From JAQBDA01 sp041301185 (lineage in GTDB: Bacteria; Chloroflexota; Anaerolineae; Anaerolineales; UBA4823), in contig JBFYSV010000031.1 of the NCBI GenBank assembly GCA_041301185.1, forward strand, positions 1 to 64,000: 64,000 bases of DNA. The letters are read 5' to 3'. Numbering within the stretch: position 1 is the first letter of the stretch; each line of letters begins with the position of its first letter. Under the pieces are notes generated by a model. That model had not been told where the DNA came from and made no database searches. It saw only the letters and a list, made by a program, of their open reading frames with translations. Position numbers and translations under genes: made by a program. Positions 34,403 to 44,022 of the stretch are shown in pieces.

Positions 34403-35854
34403 TTAAAATAATCCTGCAGCAGCAGAACCGGATAAGGTGATCCAGGGCGCGAACACTGTCCCAATCAGAATGATCCCTAAGATCAGGACAACCAGACCAA
34501 CTGCGTAAGGCCGTGTAACCGGTAGCGGCTTACCCTCATCCTCTGAGCGGTAAAGGTAAACATGTTTCAAAACGGTCAAGTAGTAGTATAACCCGATAAT
34601 TGAGTTTAATACACCCACCACAGCCAGCCAGATCATACCTGCTTCGACAGCAGCTGCAAATACCACAAATTTGACTATAAAACCACCGAAGGGCGGCATA
34701 CCCGCCAATGACAGGAACGATACCAGCATAGCGATCCCAAGCCACGGGGACCGGCGGCTGAGACCAGCATAAGAGGCAATTTCGTCAGAGCCAGTAATTC
34801 TCCCCACTGCAGCAATCACGCCGAATGCTGCCAAATTGGTAACCACATAGGCAATCAGGTAGAACACGGTGGCAGATGCACCTAGTTGCGAAACGGCAAC
34901 AACACCGATCATTGCATAACCTGCATGTGCGATCGAGGAGTAAGCCAGCATGCGCTTGATATTTTTTTGAGCCAGGGCGAGCAGATTGCCCAGGGTCATT
35001 GTTGCGGTAGCCAGAGCTGCGATAATCGCTCCCCAATAGGGCGCCAGTGAAGGAAAAGCGGCCAGGAACACCCGTAGTAGAACTGCAAAGCCGGCTGCTT
35101 TTGAGGCTGTTGATAAAAACCCAGCAATAGGAGTCGGAGATCCCTCGTACACATCGGGAGCCCAAAAATGAAGTGGCACCGCTGAGATTTTGAAACCAAA
35201 ACCAACCAGCACCAGCAACAGCACTCCCATCAGCGTAGCATCGCTGACAATGCCTTGCTGGAAACGACTCGCCAGCTCATAGATATTCGTGGTACCTGAA
35301 AAGCCATATAGAAGGCTAAAACCATACAGCATAATCGCAGAAGTCATTGCACCAAACAACAGGTATTTGAAACCCGCTTCGGTGGATTTGTCCTCCTGGG
35401 TCAAAAAGCCAGCCAATACATAGAGCGGGATCGAAGTCGTCTCGATAGCCAGGTATAGCATGATCAGGTCTGCTGATGAAGCCATGAGCATCATACCCAG
35501 GGTAGAGGCTAACATCAAAACATAAAACTCACCCCGGTTACCCAAACGGGGTAAATCCATCGAAAACATGGCTGTAATCGCAGCCGCAAAAAGGAATAAC
35601 ATTCGGAATGTGAAACCCAGCCAGTCTTGAGCCAGCATCCCACCCCACATCAAAGCATCACTGGTCGGTCTGGAAAATATTAAGCCCAAAACAAGGATCA
35701 ATCCCAAGCCTCCTGCAGCCACCCAACCCAGGTTGCGGCGAGATTCTAGAGGAAGGATTAAGTCAAATATCAGGATGGCAATTGCCAGGACAACCAGCAA
35801 GATTTCAGGCAGAATGGCAACGACCCACCAGGGTTCGAAAACATATTCAGACAC
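34403..35854 (-). CDS. nuoN: NADH-quinone oxidoreductase subunit N
   Basis: The 483-residue protein has about 14 membrane helices and the antiporter-like core. A Glu in the fifth helix (YLAIETTSIPLY) and the helix-7 lysine in GFGFKISAVPLHFWAPDVYEG identify NuoN. It pumps protons in complex I. Its GTG start overlaps the nuoM stop (TAGTG), so the genes are coupled. Confidence 0.94.
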   Translation of the reverse strand: MSEYVFEPWWVVAILPEILLVVLAIAILIFDLILPLESRRNLGWVAAGGLGLILVLGLIFSRPTSDALMWGGMLAQDWLGFTFRMLFLFAAAITAMFSMDLPRLGNRGEFYVLMLASTLGMMLMASSADLIMLYLAIETTSIPLYVLAGFLTQEDKSTEAGFKYLLFGAMTSAIMLYGFSLLYGFSGTTNIYELASRFQQGIVSDATLMGVLLLVLVGFGFKISAVPLHFWAPDVYEGSPTPIAGFLSTASKAAGFAVLLRVFLAAFPSLAPYWGAIIAALATATMTLGNLLALAQKNIKRMLAYSSIAHAGYAMIGVVAVSQLGASATVFYLIAYVVTNLAAFGVIAAVGRITGSDEIASYAGLSRRSPWLGIAMLVSFLSLAGMPPFGGFIVKFVVFAAAVEAGMIWLAVVGVLNSIIGLYYYLTVLKHVYLYRSEDEGKPLPVTRPYAVGLVVLILGIILIGTVFAPWITLSGSAAAGLF

Positions 35855-37326
35855 TATGCACCTCCCAGCAGGCGCAAGATATTATTCACGCCAGACTCAA
35901 CCAGCGGCGTCATGATCGCCGGATAGATACCCACTACAATCAATATGGCAGAGAGCAATACCAGGGCTACTTTATCCAGGACGGAGACATCGGTAATATG
36001 TCCCTCAAACTCCTCCGGCACCTGACCAAAGAACACCCGGCCAATGATCCGGATAATATAGGAAGCGGTTATCACTATGGAAATCGCTGCTACAATGGCG
36101 ATCCAGGGTGCGGTGCCCCAAACGCCCATAAATATTGGGAACTCTGCAATAAATCCCGATAACCCTGGCATCCCCATCGAGACCAGGCCGCCAATGATAA
36201 ATGCTAAAGTCACCAAAGGCATCATCTTTCTAAAGCCACCTAATCTTGGGATCTCTCGGGTGTGGGCTCGATCATAAACCATACCGACAACAGCAAAGAA
36301 GAGAGCTGTCATGACACCGTGCGAGAACATCTGCACCCCTGCTCCGAGCATCCCATCGGCATTCAAGGTGGCAAAACCCATGGCGACCAACCCCATATGG
36401 GAGACCGAAGAAAACCCGATGACATACTTGAAATCCGTCTGCACCATTGCAATATACGCCCCGTAGACGACATTCACCAGAGTAAGCAAGATGATCCAGC
36501 CCATGTGGAATTTTGCGCCTTCAGGTAGCAACATGATTCCCACCCGCAATGCTGCAAATGCGCCTAGTTTCATCAACACACCAGCGTGGAACATAGATAC
36601 CGCGGTCGGGGCAGCCACGTGGCCATCCGGGCTCCAGTTGTGGAAGGGGAAGATACCACCCAGGACGGCAAATCCGAAAAAGACAAAAGGAAACCATAAT
36701 ATCTGGAAATCGGTCGAAAATCCTGCTTTCTCCAGCTCAAGCATATCGAAGGTTCCCAAGCCAGAGGTGAAATACATCGCCAGCGCACCGACCAGAGCAA
36801 TCACCGACCCAATGAACAAATAAAGGGTCAGCTTCATAGCAGCATATTCCCGTGTCTCCTTCCAACCCCAGATTGCAATCAGCAAGTACATGGGGAACAC
36901 AGCAATTTCATAGAAGAAGAACAGCATGAATAAATCGAGGGCAACAAATACCCCAAACACACCGGTTGCCAGGATAAATAGAAAAGCGAAAAACTCACGC
37001 GGCCGGTCATCTAATCCCCAAGAGATCAGCACACCCGTGAACATAACCACACCGGTCAAAAGCACCAGCGGTGCGCTCATTCCATCGATACCCACATGAT
37101 AAGAAATACCAAATTGTGGCAACCAGGAATATTTTTCAATGAACTGGTAACCACCTGCCGGGATATCGTATGAAAAATAGACCCAGATCGAAAGGGCCAA
37201 TGCAAAAATTGCCGCAGCAAGGGCTGTTACCCTGACTTCCGTCTTACGCTCTGCCGGGATCAGCAATATCAAGATACCCGTAATAATTGGAGTAAAGACA
37301 ATTATGCTCAGGATGGGAAATTGCAT
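35854..37326 (-). CDS. nuoM: NADH-quinone oxidoreductase subunit M, copy lacking the helix-7 lysine
   Basis: The 490-residue antiporter-like subunit has Glu140 (FFFYEIAVFPMY) and Lys253 (GVLMKLGAF). However the helix-7 lysine is replaced: the segment is FGFAVLGGIFPFHNW, with Leu222 in the lysine place when aligned to the other NuoM. DGHVAAPTAVSM follows. It belongs to a NuoM branch seen in other bacteria. Its ATG has GAGGTGAAGA upstream. It is the second of two nuoM genes, separated by 88 bases. Confidence 0.9.
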   Translation of the reverse strand: MQFPILSIIVFTPIITGILILLIPAERKTEVRVTALAAAIFALALSIWVYFSYDIPAGGYQFIEKYSWLPQFGISYHVGIDGMSAPLVLLTGVVMFTGVLISWGLDDRPREFFAFLFILATGVFGVFVALDLFMLFFFYEIAVFPMYLLIAIWGWKETREYAAMKLTLYLFIGSVIALVGALAMYFTSGLGTFDMLELEKAGFSTDFQILWFPFVFFGFAVLGGIFPFHNWSPDGHVAAPTAVSMFHAGVLMKLGAFAALRVGIMLLPEGAKFHMGWIILLTLVNVVYGAYIAMVQTDFKYVIGFSSVSHMGLVAMGFATLNADGMLGAGVQMFSHGVMTALFFAVVGMVYDRAHTREIPRLGGFRKMMPLVTLAFIIGGLVSMGMPGLSGFIAEFPIFMGVWGTAPWIAIVAAISIVITASYIIRIIGRVFFGQVPEEFEGHITDVSVLDKVALVLLSAILIVVGIYPAIMTPLVESGVNNILRLLGGA

Positions 37327-37414
37327 TCTTCACCTCGATATTCGGTGCTCATTAACTGAGCGTGCAATTTATGAAATGGCATGTAGAATACCTGAAGTAC
37401 CGGATTTTATATTT

Positions 37415-38962
37415 CTAAAAGAACATCATGACAGCCCGGTTGATTACGTTCAAAATCCAGGCAGGCCAGATACCGATCCACAACATCAGCACCAACAGCG
37501 GGGCGATCACAACAATCTCACGTGCGCTGATCTCGCTGATATGTCCAACCCATTTTTCGTTGATGGGTCCGTGAAGCACCATCTTGATCCCTTTCAAGAT
37601 GTATGCACCTGTGAAAAACAAACCGATCATCGCCAGGGCGGTATAAACGCTCATTATCGGCCAGGCACCTCGTACGACCAAAAATTCCGAAATAAACCCA
37701 TTCAAGCCTGGCAGCCCGAGGGAAGCCATGGATGTGAAGATCAATATCCCACCATAAACCGGCACCAACGGGAACAATCCGCCAAAGTCATTCAAGTTAC
37801 GGGTATGCGTGCGCTCGTAGATCACCCCAACCAGGAAAAACATCCCGGCTGCCGATAAACCGTGATTGAACATCTGCAAAACTGCACCATTCAGTGCAAT
37901 ATTGGCATCCTCTGTACCGGTCGCAAACGCAGCCGCGGCAATACCCAACACCACAAACCCCATGTGATTGACAGAGGAATATGCCACTAAGCGCTTGAAA
38001 TCACTTTGACCATAGGATGCCAGCGCTCCAAATATGATGGCCATCACCGCCAGGAAGCCCAACGCCCCGGCATACATCTTTGATTGCTCAGGATATAACG
38101 GTAACACCAGGCGCAAGAAACCGTACGCACCGAGTTTAAGCAAGACCCCAGCCAGGATCATCGAACCCGCAGTGGGAGCTTCGGTGTGCGCATCAGGCAG
38201 CCAAGTATGGAAGGGCCAAACTGGAACCTTGATTGCAAAGGCGATAACAAACGCCCAAAATGCGATTGCTTTTACTGTGCTGATTGGCAATCCAAACAAG
38301 GGCTGGCTCAGGCTCGGCCAAACCTCGTAAAGCTTGAGCAAATCAAAAGTGCCGGCAACCACACCGATCATCTGGATAGCCAGTAAGAGGCCTAGCGATC
38401 CCGCCATCGTATAGATCATGAATTTGAAGGAGGCGTAGTTCCGGGCAGACATCTTGCGCCCGCCCCACAGCTCACGCTCGCCCTTCTCGCTTCCCCACTG
38501 GTTGATCAAGAAATACATTGGAACCAGGCCAATTTCCCAGAAGACGAAGAATAAAAGCAGATCCAAGGAAAGAAAAACACCCAGCATTCCAGTTTCCAGC
38601 ATCAGGAATAACACCATATATGCTTTTACACGGTCCGAAATGCCGAACGAAGCCAGGATAGCCAGCGGAGTCAGCAGGGTGGTCAAAAGCACCATGGTTA
38701 GAGAGATGCCATCGACTCCCAGGTGGTAGGATGAATTGATCGGTGCATACCAAATCGCTTGCTCCTGGTACTGAAATCCCGGTTGTTCAGAATTGAATCC
38801 CAACCAGAGAGCGATGGAGAGCCCCAACGGGATAAAACTGAGGATGAATGCCACCCAGCGGATCAGGTTTTCCTGGTCGCGGGGCAGCAACATCAGGATT
38901 AGAGCGACTACCACCGGAGAAAATAATATGAATGTGAGCAGGTAATTCGACACAATTTCCAT
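37415..38962 (-). CDS. nuoM: NADH-quinone oxidoreductase subunit M, canonical copy
   Basis: The 515-residue antiporter-like subunit has the standard charged residues: Glu143 (FWEIGLVPMYF), Lys245 (FAIKVPVWPFHTWLPDAH) and Lys276 (GVLLKLGAY). The ATG at 38962 has AGGAG upstream and was chosen over a TTG two codons earlier. It lies 19 bases after nuoL. Confidence 0.93.
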   Translation of the reverse strand: MEIVSNYLLTFILFSPVVVALILMLLPRDQENLIRWVAFILSFIPLGLSIALWLGFNSEQPGFQYQEQAIWYAPINSSYHLGVDGISLTMVLLTTLLTPLAILASFGISDRVKAYMVLFLMLETGMLGVFLSLDLLLFFVFWEIGLVPMYFLINQWGSEKGERELWGGRKMSARNYASFKFMIYTMAGSLGLLLAIQMIGVVAGTFDLLKLYEVWPSLSQPLFGLPISTVKAIAFWAFVIAFAIKVPVWPFHTWLPDAHTEAPTAGSMILAGVLLKLGAYGFLRLVLPLYPEQSKMYAGALGFLAVMAIIFGALASYGQSDFKRLVAYSSVNHMGFVVLGIAAAAFATGTEDANIALNGAVLQMFNHGLSAAGMFFLVGVIYERTHTRNLNDFGGLFPLVPVYGGILIFTSMASLGLPGLNGFISEFLVVRGAWPIMSVYTALAMIGLFFTGAYILKGIKMVLHGPINEKWVGHISEISAREIVVIAPLLVLMLWIGIWPAWILNVINRAVMMFF

Positions 38963-38981
38963 GATCAACTCCTCGCCTCGC

Positions 38982-41162
38982 TTATGGAGTCGTGCTTAGT
39001 AAGTAGTAAAACAGGACGCTGAAGGCTGCCAGGCTTACCAGTGCTACTATCATGTATTGTTGCACTTTGCCGGATTGTATGAAGCGCATTCCCCGCCCCA
39101 GGCGTTTGGTTCCCTCGCCCACAAAATCTCCCGAACCATTAATAATTGGCTTGTCGATGTAGTTCCGCAAGAAAGTACCAATAATGGACGATACATAGGC
39201 GACCCAGTGCAAGATACCATCGATGATTTTCCGATCGATAAACAGATAAGCAAATGTCTCGGAAAGCCAATAAGCAGGCTGGACGAACACTTTATCATAC
39301 AGCTCGTCAAAGTAGTATTTGTTCTTGAGAAGTGTATAGACTGAACCAAGGGGCGCTTGCAGCGGATCTTTGGCTCCCGCGCTAACCTTGCGATACACAA
39401 CCCAGCCCAGATAAAGACCACCTAACGCCACTACTAGTGATGTGAGCAAAGGTATGTAACTGAACGTAACTGCTTCGGGATGCTCCAAAAGCGTACCGCC
39501 CACAAAATCATGGAACCAGTTCGGAATGCTGCCACCGATCAGTGGGAATTCCTTTGGGATACCCACCCAGCCAGCCGACACTGCAAAGACTGCCAATATT
39601 ACCAGGGGCAGTGTCATCGTCCACTTTGTCTCCTGGGCATGCTTGGCAGCCTCGGTGCGCGGCTTCCCCAGGAAAGTAAGTGTTATCTGGCGCATCGTAT
39701 AAAACGCAGTCAGCAAAGCTGCCAATGCAAGGACAATGAATACAGCGATGTGTCCATGCCCCCAGGCATCTGCCAGGATCTCGTCCTTAGACCAGAATCC
39801 AGCTGTTACCAGGGGAAAACCAGAAAGAGCCAGGCCCCCGATTAGAAAAGTCCAGAAAGTGACCGGCATCTTTTTGCGCAACCCGCCCATGTTATACATA
39901 TCTTGCGGGTCAATATGCTCACCAGTGTGCAGCACACCATGCTCCATGCCGTGAATTACCGAGCCAGAGCCGAGGAATAACAAAGCCTTGAAGAACGCAT
40001 GGGTTATGAGGTGGAACGCTGCCGCAACAAACCCGCCAATCCCTAGTGCTGCAATCATGTAGCCAAGCTGTGAAATGGTCGAGTATGCCAGAACACGCTT
40101 GATATCGTTTTGTGCTACGGCAATGGTTGCCGAGAATAAGGCGGTGAATGCCCCAATAAATGCCATCAACATCATGGGCTGTGTCAGATGACCATGCTCA
40201 TACCCGGCTGAGAGCAGCGGGTAAGCCCGGATGACCATGTATACACCGGCGGATACCATCGCTGCGGCATGGATCATGGCGGATACCGGAGTAGGACCTT
40301 CCATCGCATCTGGTAACCACACATGTAGAGGCCATTGGGCGGATTTCCCAATCGTGCCGATAAAGAGCAAGATACCGATCATAGCTGCCGCAGACAATCC
40401 CAATAAACCACTCGAAGTTGTAGCCAGCGTATGCAATACTTCTTCGTTATAGAAAATCTCCCGGTAGCTGAGTGTGCCTGTCTGCGAGTACAGGTAAGCA
40501 ATCCCAATCAGCATAAAGACATCACCGACACGGGTGGTGATAAACGCTTTGATCATCGCCGCCCGGGCAGATGGCTTGGCATACCAGAAACCAATCAACA
40601 GGTAGGAGCACAGCCCCATGATCTCCCAACCAACAAAGAGGGTCAACAAGTTATTCGAGATCACCAGGGTATACATTCCAAAGGCAAACAAACCGATAAA
40701 GGCGAAGAACCGGGCATACATGGGTTCGATCGAAGGTACTTTGTGTGAATGCCCATGCTCATCGGTTAGGGTTGCCCCATGGGGCGGAAGACCAGGTAAA
40801 TCGTGATCCCCCTTAGGCTGCCCGAAGTTGTTATAACCAACGCTATAGATAAAAATCATCAACACAGTCCAGGCGACAAAAAACAGTGTCACAGCAGAGA
40901 GTGGATCGATCAAAATACCAATTTGAAACGCAGTCTCGCCCGTAGGAAACCAGGGGATTGACATCTCAAATGGATGTTCGCCAAAGTGTGGCTGTTGGAT
41001 CGCTCGGATAAACACGATCATGCTTCCCAACCAGGATAGTAAGGCTGCGCCAACGGCAAGTGTGTGGCTTAACGCTTTGCTCCGGTTGGTAAACAAAATA
41101 ACGAAAAAGAATGCCAGCAGTGGCGGAAGAGGCAGTAGCCAGATTAGTAGTTCTGTCGACAT
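38982..41162 (-). CDS. nuoL: NADH-quinone oxidoreductase subunit L with His-rich insert
   Basis: The 726-residue subunit has Glu180 (FVGWEIMGLCSYLLIG), Lys273 (IGTIGKSAQWPLHVWLPDA) and the long C-terminal lateral-helix region. It is about 110 residues longer than the Escherichia coli protein. One cause is an insert near 112-147 rich in Gly, Pro and His (PHGATLTDEHGHSHK). Longer NuoL is also reported where two NuoM occur. GAGGAGAAATT precedes the ATG. Confidence 0.94.
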   Translation of the reverse strand: MSTELLIWLLPLPPLLAFFFVILFTNRSKALSHTLAVGAALLSWLGSMIVFIRAIQQPHFGEHPFEMSIPWFPTGETAFQIGILIDPLSAVTLFFVAWTVLMIFIYSVGYNNFGQPKGDHDLPGLPPHGATLTDEHGHSHKVPSIEPMYARFFAFIGLFAFGMYTLVISNNLLTLFVGWEIMGLCSYLLIGFWYAKPSARAAMIKAFITTRVGDVFMLIGIAYLYSQTGTLSYREIFYNEEVLHTLATTSSGLLGLSAAAMIGILLFIGTIGKSAQWPLHVWLPDAMEGPTPVSAMIHAAAMVSAGVYMVIRAYPLLSAGYEHGHLTQPMMLMAFIGAFTALFSATIAVAQNDIKRVLAYSTISQLGYMIAALGIGGFVAAAFHLITHAFFKALLFLGSGSVIHGMEHGVLHTGEHIDPQDMYNMGGLRKKMPVTFWTFLIGGLALSGFPLVTAGFWSKDEILADAWGHGHIAVFIVLALAALLTAFYTMRQITLTFLGKPRTEAAKHAQETKWTMTLPLVILAVFAVSAGWVGIPKEFPLIGGSIPNWFHDFVGGTLLEHPEAVTFSYIPLLTSLVVALGGLYLGWVVYRKVSAGAKDPLQAPLGSVYTLLKNKYYFDELYDKVFVQPAYWLSETFAYLFIDRKIIDGILHWVAYVSSIIGTFLRNYIDKPIINGSGDFVGEGTKRLGRGMRFIQSGKVQQYMIVALVSLAAFSVLFYYLLSTTP

Positions 41163-41215
41163 AATTTCTCCTCAAACAACGTAGACTGTCAGTCGTGCGC
41201 GGCTGAGATGTGCTT

Positions 41216-41524
41216 TTAGAATTTCAGCATATCGATCTCTTCTGCGGCAATCGTGCCTCGCCGGCGGTAGATCGAAATGATGAGAGCCAGACCAACCGCG
41301 ACCTCAGCTGCCGCTACTGCAAACACAATAACTGCAAATGCCTGACCGCTTATCCCGTCTGGAGCGATATAGCGCCAGAAGGCAACCAGGTTGATGTTTA
41401 CCGAATTGAGCATCAGCTCAATCCCAATCAGGATTGCCACTGCATTCTTACGCGCCAGGACCCCAAATAAACCAATTGCGAACAAAGCTGCTGAAAACAC
41501 CAAATACCATGAGAGCGGTATCAT
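41216..41524 (-). CDS. nuoK: NADH-quinone oxidoreductase subunit K
   Basis: The 102-residue protein has three membrane helices with the conserved glutamates in IGIELMLNSVNINLV and AAAEVAVGLAL, which lie on the proton path. Length is normal. GAGGAGGCC precedes the ATG. It is 15 bases after nuoJ. Confidence 0.95.
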   Translation of the reverse strand: MIPLSWYLVFSAALFAIGLFGVLARKNAVAILIGIELMLNSVNINLVAFWRYIAPDGISGQAFAVIVFAVAAAEVAVGLALIISIYRRRGTIAAEEIDMLKF

Positions 41525-41539
41525 CAGGCCTCCTCTACT

Positions 41540-42049
41540 CTATTTCCTATCCCAGGCGATAATTATCGCCCCAATCAGAGCTGCCAATAAGAGCACCGAG
41601 GCAACCTCAAATGGGATCACATATGCAGTCGGCGATACCAGCGCGCTGCCAAGCTGTCTCAGTGGGTCTGCTCGGGCGCTCATTTCAGGCGGCAGGGTGC
41701 TGAAACCACTCCAGCTTGAGAGGATCCACGCCAGACCGGCAAAGACCACAACCGCGATAAAGGCTGACCAGATCCAATTTGCATTCAACTGAGTTCCCTT
41801 GTATGAAGCCACCTGTTGCGTAAGCATGATGGCGAATATCATTAAGATGGCAATTGCTCCGATATAAACCACAACCTGTGCCACAGCAAGGAAACCGGCG
41901 TTCAATAGAACAAAGAAGATCGCTACCCCAAAGAGAGCCAGGATCAGCCACAGAGCAGCGTGGACAAGGTTCCGGACGGTAACCGCCAGCAATCCGGCTC
42001 CCAGGGTAAGCGCTGCCACTAAAATAAAGATTATCTGTAATCCGCTCAT
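41540..42049 (-). CDS. nuoJ: NADH-quinone oxidoreductase subunit J
   Basis: The 169-residue protein has five membrane helices, including AQVVVYIGAIAILMIFAIMLT, the glycine-rich helix that bends in the coupling cycle. The ATG at 42049 has GGAG eight bases upstream; a GTG two codons earlier is less favourable. Confidence 0.93.
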   Translation of the reverse strand: MSGLQIIFILVAALTLGAGLLAVTVRNLVHAALWLILALFGVAIFFVLLNAGFLAVAQVVVYIGAIAILMIFAIMLTQQVASYKGTQLNANWIWSAFIAVVVFAGLAWILSSWSGFSTLPPEMSARADPLRQLGSALVSPTAYVIPFEVASVLLLAALIGAIIIAWDRK

Positions 42050-42064
42050 TGGCACGCTCCAGTA

Positions 42065-43273
42065 TTAGGACGATGTCGAGGATACGGAGGGATTTTGTGG
42101 TGCTGCAATCGGTCCAGGCTCAGCTACCCGCTTGCGCTCGACCTTCGCACGGTTGCGCAGAATTTGCACTGTCAACCAGATGATGACCAGGTTGGCAAGC
42201 AACATTCCAACCACGTACAGCCACTCCGGAAATCCGGCAAACAGTTTATCCAAGATGGCAGTCACGATCAGAACAATCAAAGCCAGGGGGGTTAAGAATT
42301 TCCAGTTGAAATTCAGCATATGGTCAATCCGGATGCGGGGCAGAGAATATTTTATCCACATGATTGCCCAGTACAGGAAAAATGCTTTCATAAAGAAATA
42401 CACCACACCCAGGATTGGATATGCCTCTGCTCCTGGACCGCGCCAGCCTCCCAGGAAAAGGGAGGCTACCAGTCCAGAGATTGTCAAGGCGTGCAGCAAT
42501 TCACCCGCGTAGAACATCCCGAACTTCATACCTGTGTATTCAATATGAAAACCAGCCACAATCTCTGATTCAGCTTCTGCCAGGTCGAAAGGTGCTCTGC
42601 CCAGCTCGGCAATCGCGCTGATAAATAAAATCAAAGCCGCTACCGGCGCCACTACCACATACCATACCGGGGATTGGGCAAATACAATTGAGTTGATTCC
42701 CATCGTTCCTGCCAGCAAGACCGGCACCATCACAGCGATAACCATCGGTACCTCATAAGAAACCATTTGGGCAACTGTCCTAAATGCGCCTATTAAGGCA
42801 TATTTATTGTTTGACGCCCACCCTGCCATGATGATCCCTAATGTCCCCAATGCTCCTAGAGCTACCACGTACAGAACCCCGACATCGAGATCCGTACCAA
42901 CGATCGTGGGAGCCAATGGGATAACTGCCCAAAGCATGAGTACAGTTGCCAGAGCAATGATCGGCGGCAGGTTATAAACAATCCGATCTGCCCCGATTGG
43001 GGTGATATCTTCTTTGATCAATAGTTTGATCACATCAGCAATGGGTTGGATCAAGCCAAATGGTCCCAAACGGTTCGGTCCCAGGCGGTCCTGAAAACGG
43101 GCTACCACTTTCCGCTCGACCCAAACCAGGAGGATATCGACCAGGAGTACAAATATGGCGATCGCCGCCACCCCGATAATTGTCATCAGGATCGTAACCC
43201 ACTGGGGAGATAAGCCCCACCCCAGGAGTAAATTTTCTAACCATTGTGCGATAAAAGTAACTGGGTCACCCAT
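42065..43273 (-). CDS. nuoH: NADH-quinone oxidoreductase subunit H
   Basis: The 402-residue protein has about eight membrane helices and the quinone-site loop (LGRAPFDLAEAESEIVAGFHIEYTG is the family landmark). ERKVVARFQDRLGPNR sits in the first cytoplasmic loop. The tail beyond residue 370 is charged. The ATG at 43273 has AGGAG upstream. A terminator-like hairpin lies between it and nuoA. Confidence 0.95.
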   Translation of the reverse strand: MGDPVTFIAQWLENLLLGWGLSPQWVTILMTIIGVAAIAIFVLLVDILLVWVERKVVARFQDRLGPNRLGPFGLIQPIADVIKLLIKEDITPIGADRIVYNLPPIIALATVLMLWAVIPLAPTIVGTDLDVGVLYVVALGALGTLGIIMAGWASNNKYALIGAFRTVAQMVSYEVPMVIAVMVPVLLAGTMGINSIVFAQSPVWYVVVAPVAALILFISAIAELGRAPFDLAEAESEIVAGFHIEYTGMKFGMFYAGELLHALTISGLVASLFLGGWRGPGAEAYPILGVVYFFMKAFFLYWAIMWIKYSLPRIRIDHMLNFNWKFLTPLALIVLIVTAILDKLFAGFPEWLYVVGMLLANLVIIWLTVQILRNRAKVERKRVAEPGPIAAPQNPSVSSTSS

Positions 43274-43326
43274 GCACACACTCCTGCAAATCAAGCATAC
43301 TCGATCAATCTTTGCTTAACATAGAA

Positions 43327-43353
43327 AAGGCTGATGGTGTTACCGTCAGCCTT
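43327..43353 (-). terminator. Hairpin between nuoA and nuoH
   Basis: The sequence is a 27-base near-perfect hairpin (AAGGCTGA pairs with TCAGCCTT) and the minus-strand RNA continues CTTTTCTAT. It could reduce transcription from nuoA into nuoH. Confidence 0.55.
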
Positions 43354-43372
43354 CCCTGTTTGTTGCCAAAAT

Positions 43373-43729
43373 TTACATCCATTCCAACGCACCTTTGCGC
43401 CATGCGTAGAACAATCCTGCGACCAGGATCATGATGAACAATACGCCTTCCATCACCGCGAAGAGAGGCAACTGGTCAAATGCGACCGCCCAGGGGAATA
43501 GAAACACCAATTCTACATCAAAGATCAGGAAAACGAGTGCATAGATGTAGTACTGCACTCGGAATTGGACCCATGTATCACCCACAGTCTCAATACCGCA
43601 TTCATATGTTTGGTTCTTAAGAGGACTGGGTTTCCTGGGAGCGATCAGACGGGGAATAAGCAATGCTGCTGCAGGGAATATTGGCGCCAGGATCAGAAAT
43701 ACGCCGATAAACAACCAATCGTTTAGCAT
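43373..43729 (-). CDS. nuoA: NADH-quinone oxidoreductase subunit A
   Basis: The 118-residue protein has three membrane helices and the loop KNQTYECGIETVGDTWVQFRVQYY, containing the conserved Cys used in active-deactive studies. The ATG has AAGGAGCGTCC upstream. It is the first gene of the complex I block; nuoB, C, D, E, F, G and I do not follow. Confidence 0.93.
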   Translation of the reverse strand: MLNDWLFIGVFLILAPIFPAAALLIPRLIAPRKPSPLKNQTYECGIETVGDTWVQFRVQYYIYALVFLIFDVELVFLFPWAVAFDQLPLFAVMEGVLFIMILVAGLFYAWRKGALEWM

Positions 43730-43854
43730 GGACGCTCCTTGATACACAGAGATAAGCATGCCAGGTTATAAAAAGCGCGTGATGCCGCGTTTTCTCGCAC
43801 CCGTTAGAATGAGCTTAATCTATTCTCTAAGAAGTGGACTGATCAACGGCAGAA

Positions 43855-43863
43855 ATTTTACCA
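43855..43863 (-). promoter_or_regulatory. Possible extended -10 promoter of the nuo cluster
   Basis: On the minus strand TGGTAAAAT forms an extended -10 element with no good -35 box. It lies in the 293-base divergent region 43730-44022, where I see no gene. No convincing promoter was found for the plus-strand gene at 44023. Confidence 0.35.
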
Positions 43864-44022
43864 TACTCTCATCAGTTTTTCATGTTACAAGGATCACACA
43901 ACTTGTCTGACATCTATTACATTATTCCACGGAATTTTTACCCGGATAATCCATTTTAAGGTAAACTGAACCTGGAAGCAGGTATTGGTGGTATGTAGGA
44001 TAGGAAAGCGCAGAGATATACT

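Noticed and set aside
35854..38962. The two nuoM genes as one duplicated or assembly-repeated gene
   Set aside because: They differ strongly in sequence, including helix 7, and have separate start sites and spacing.
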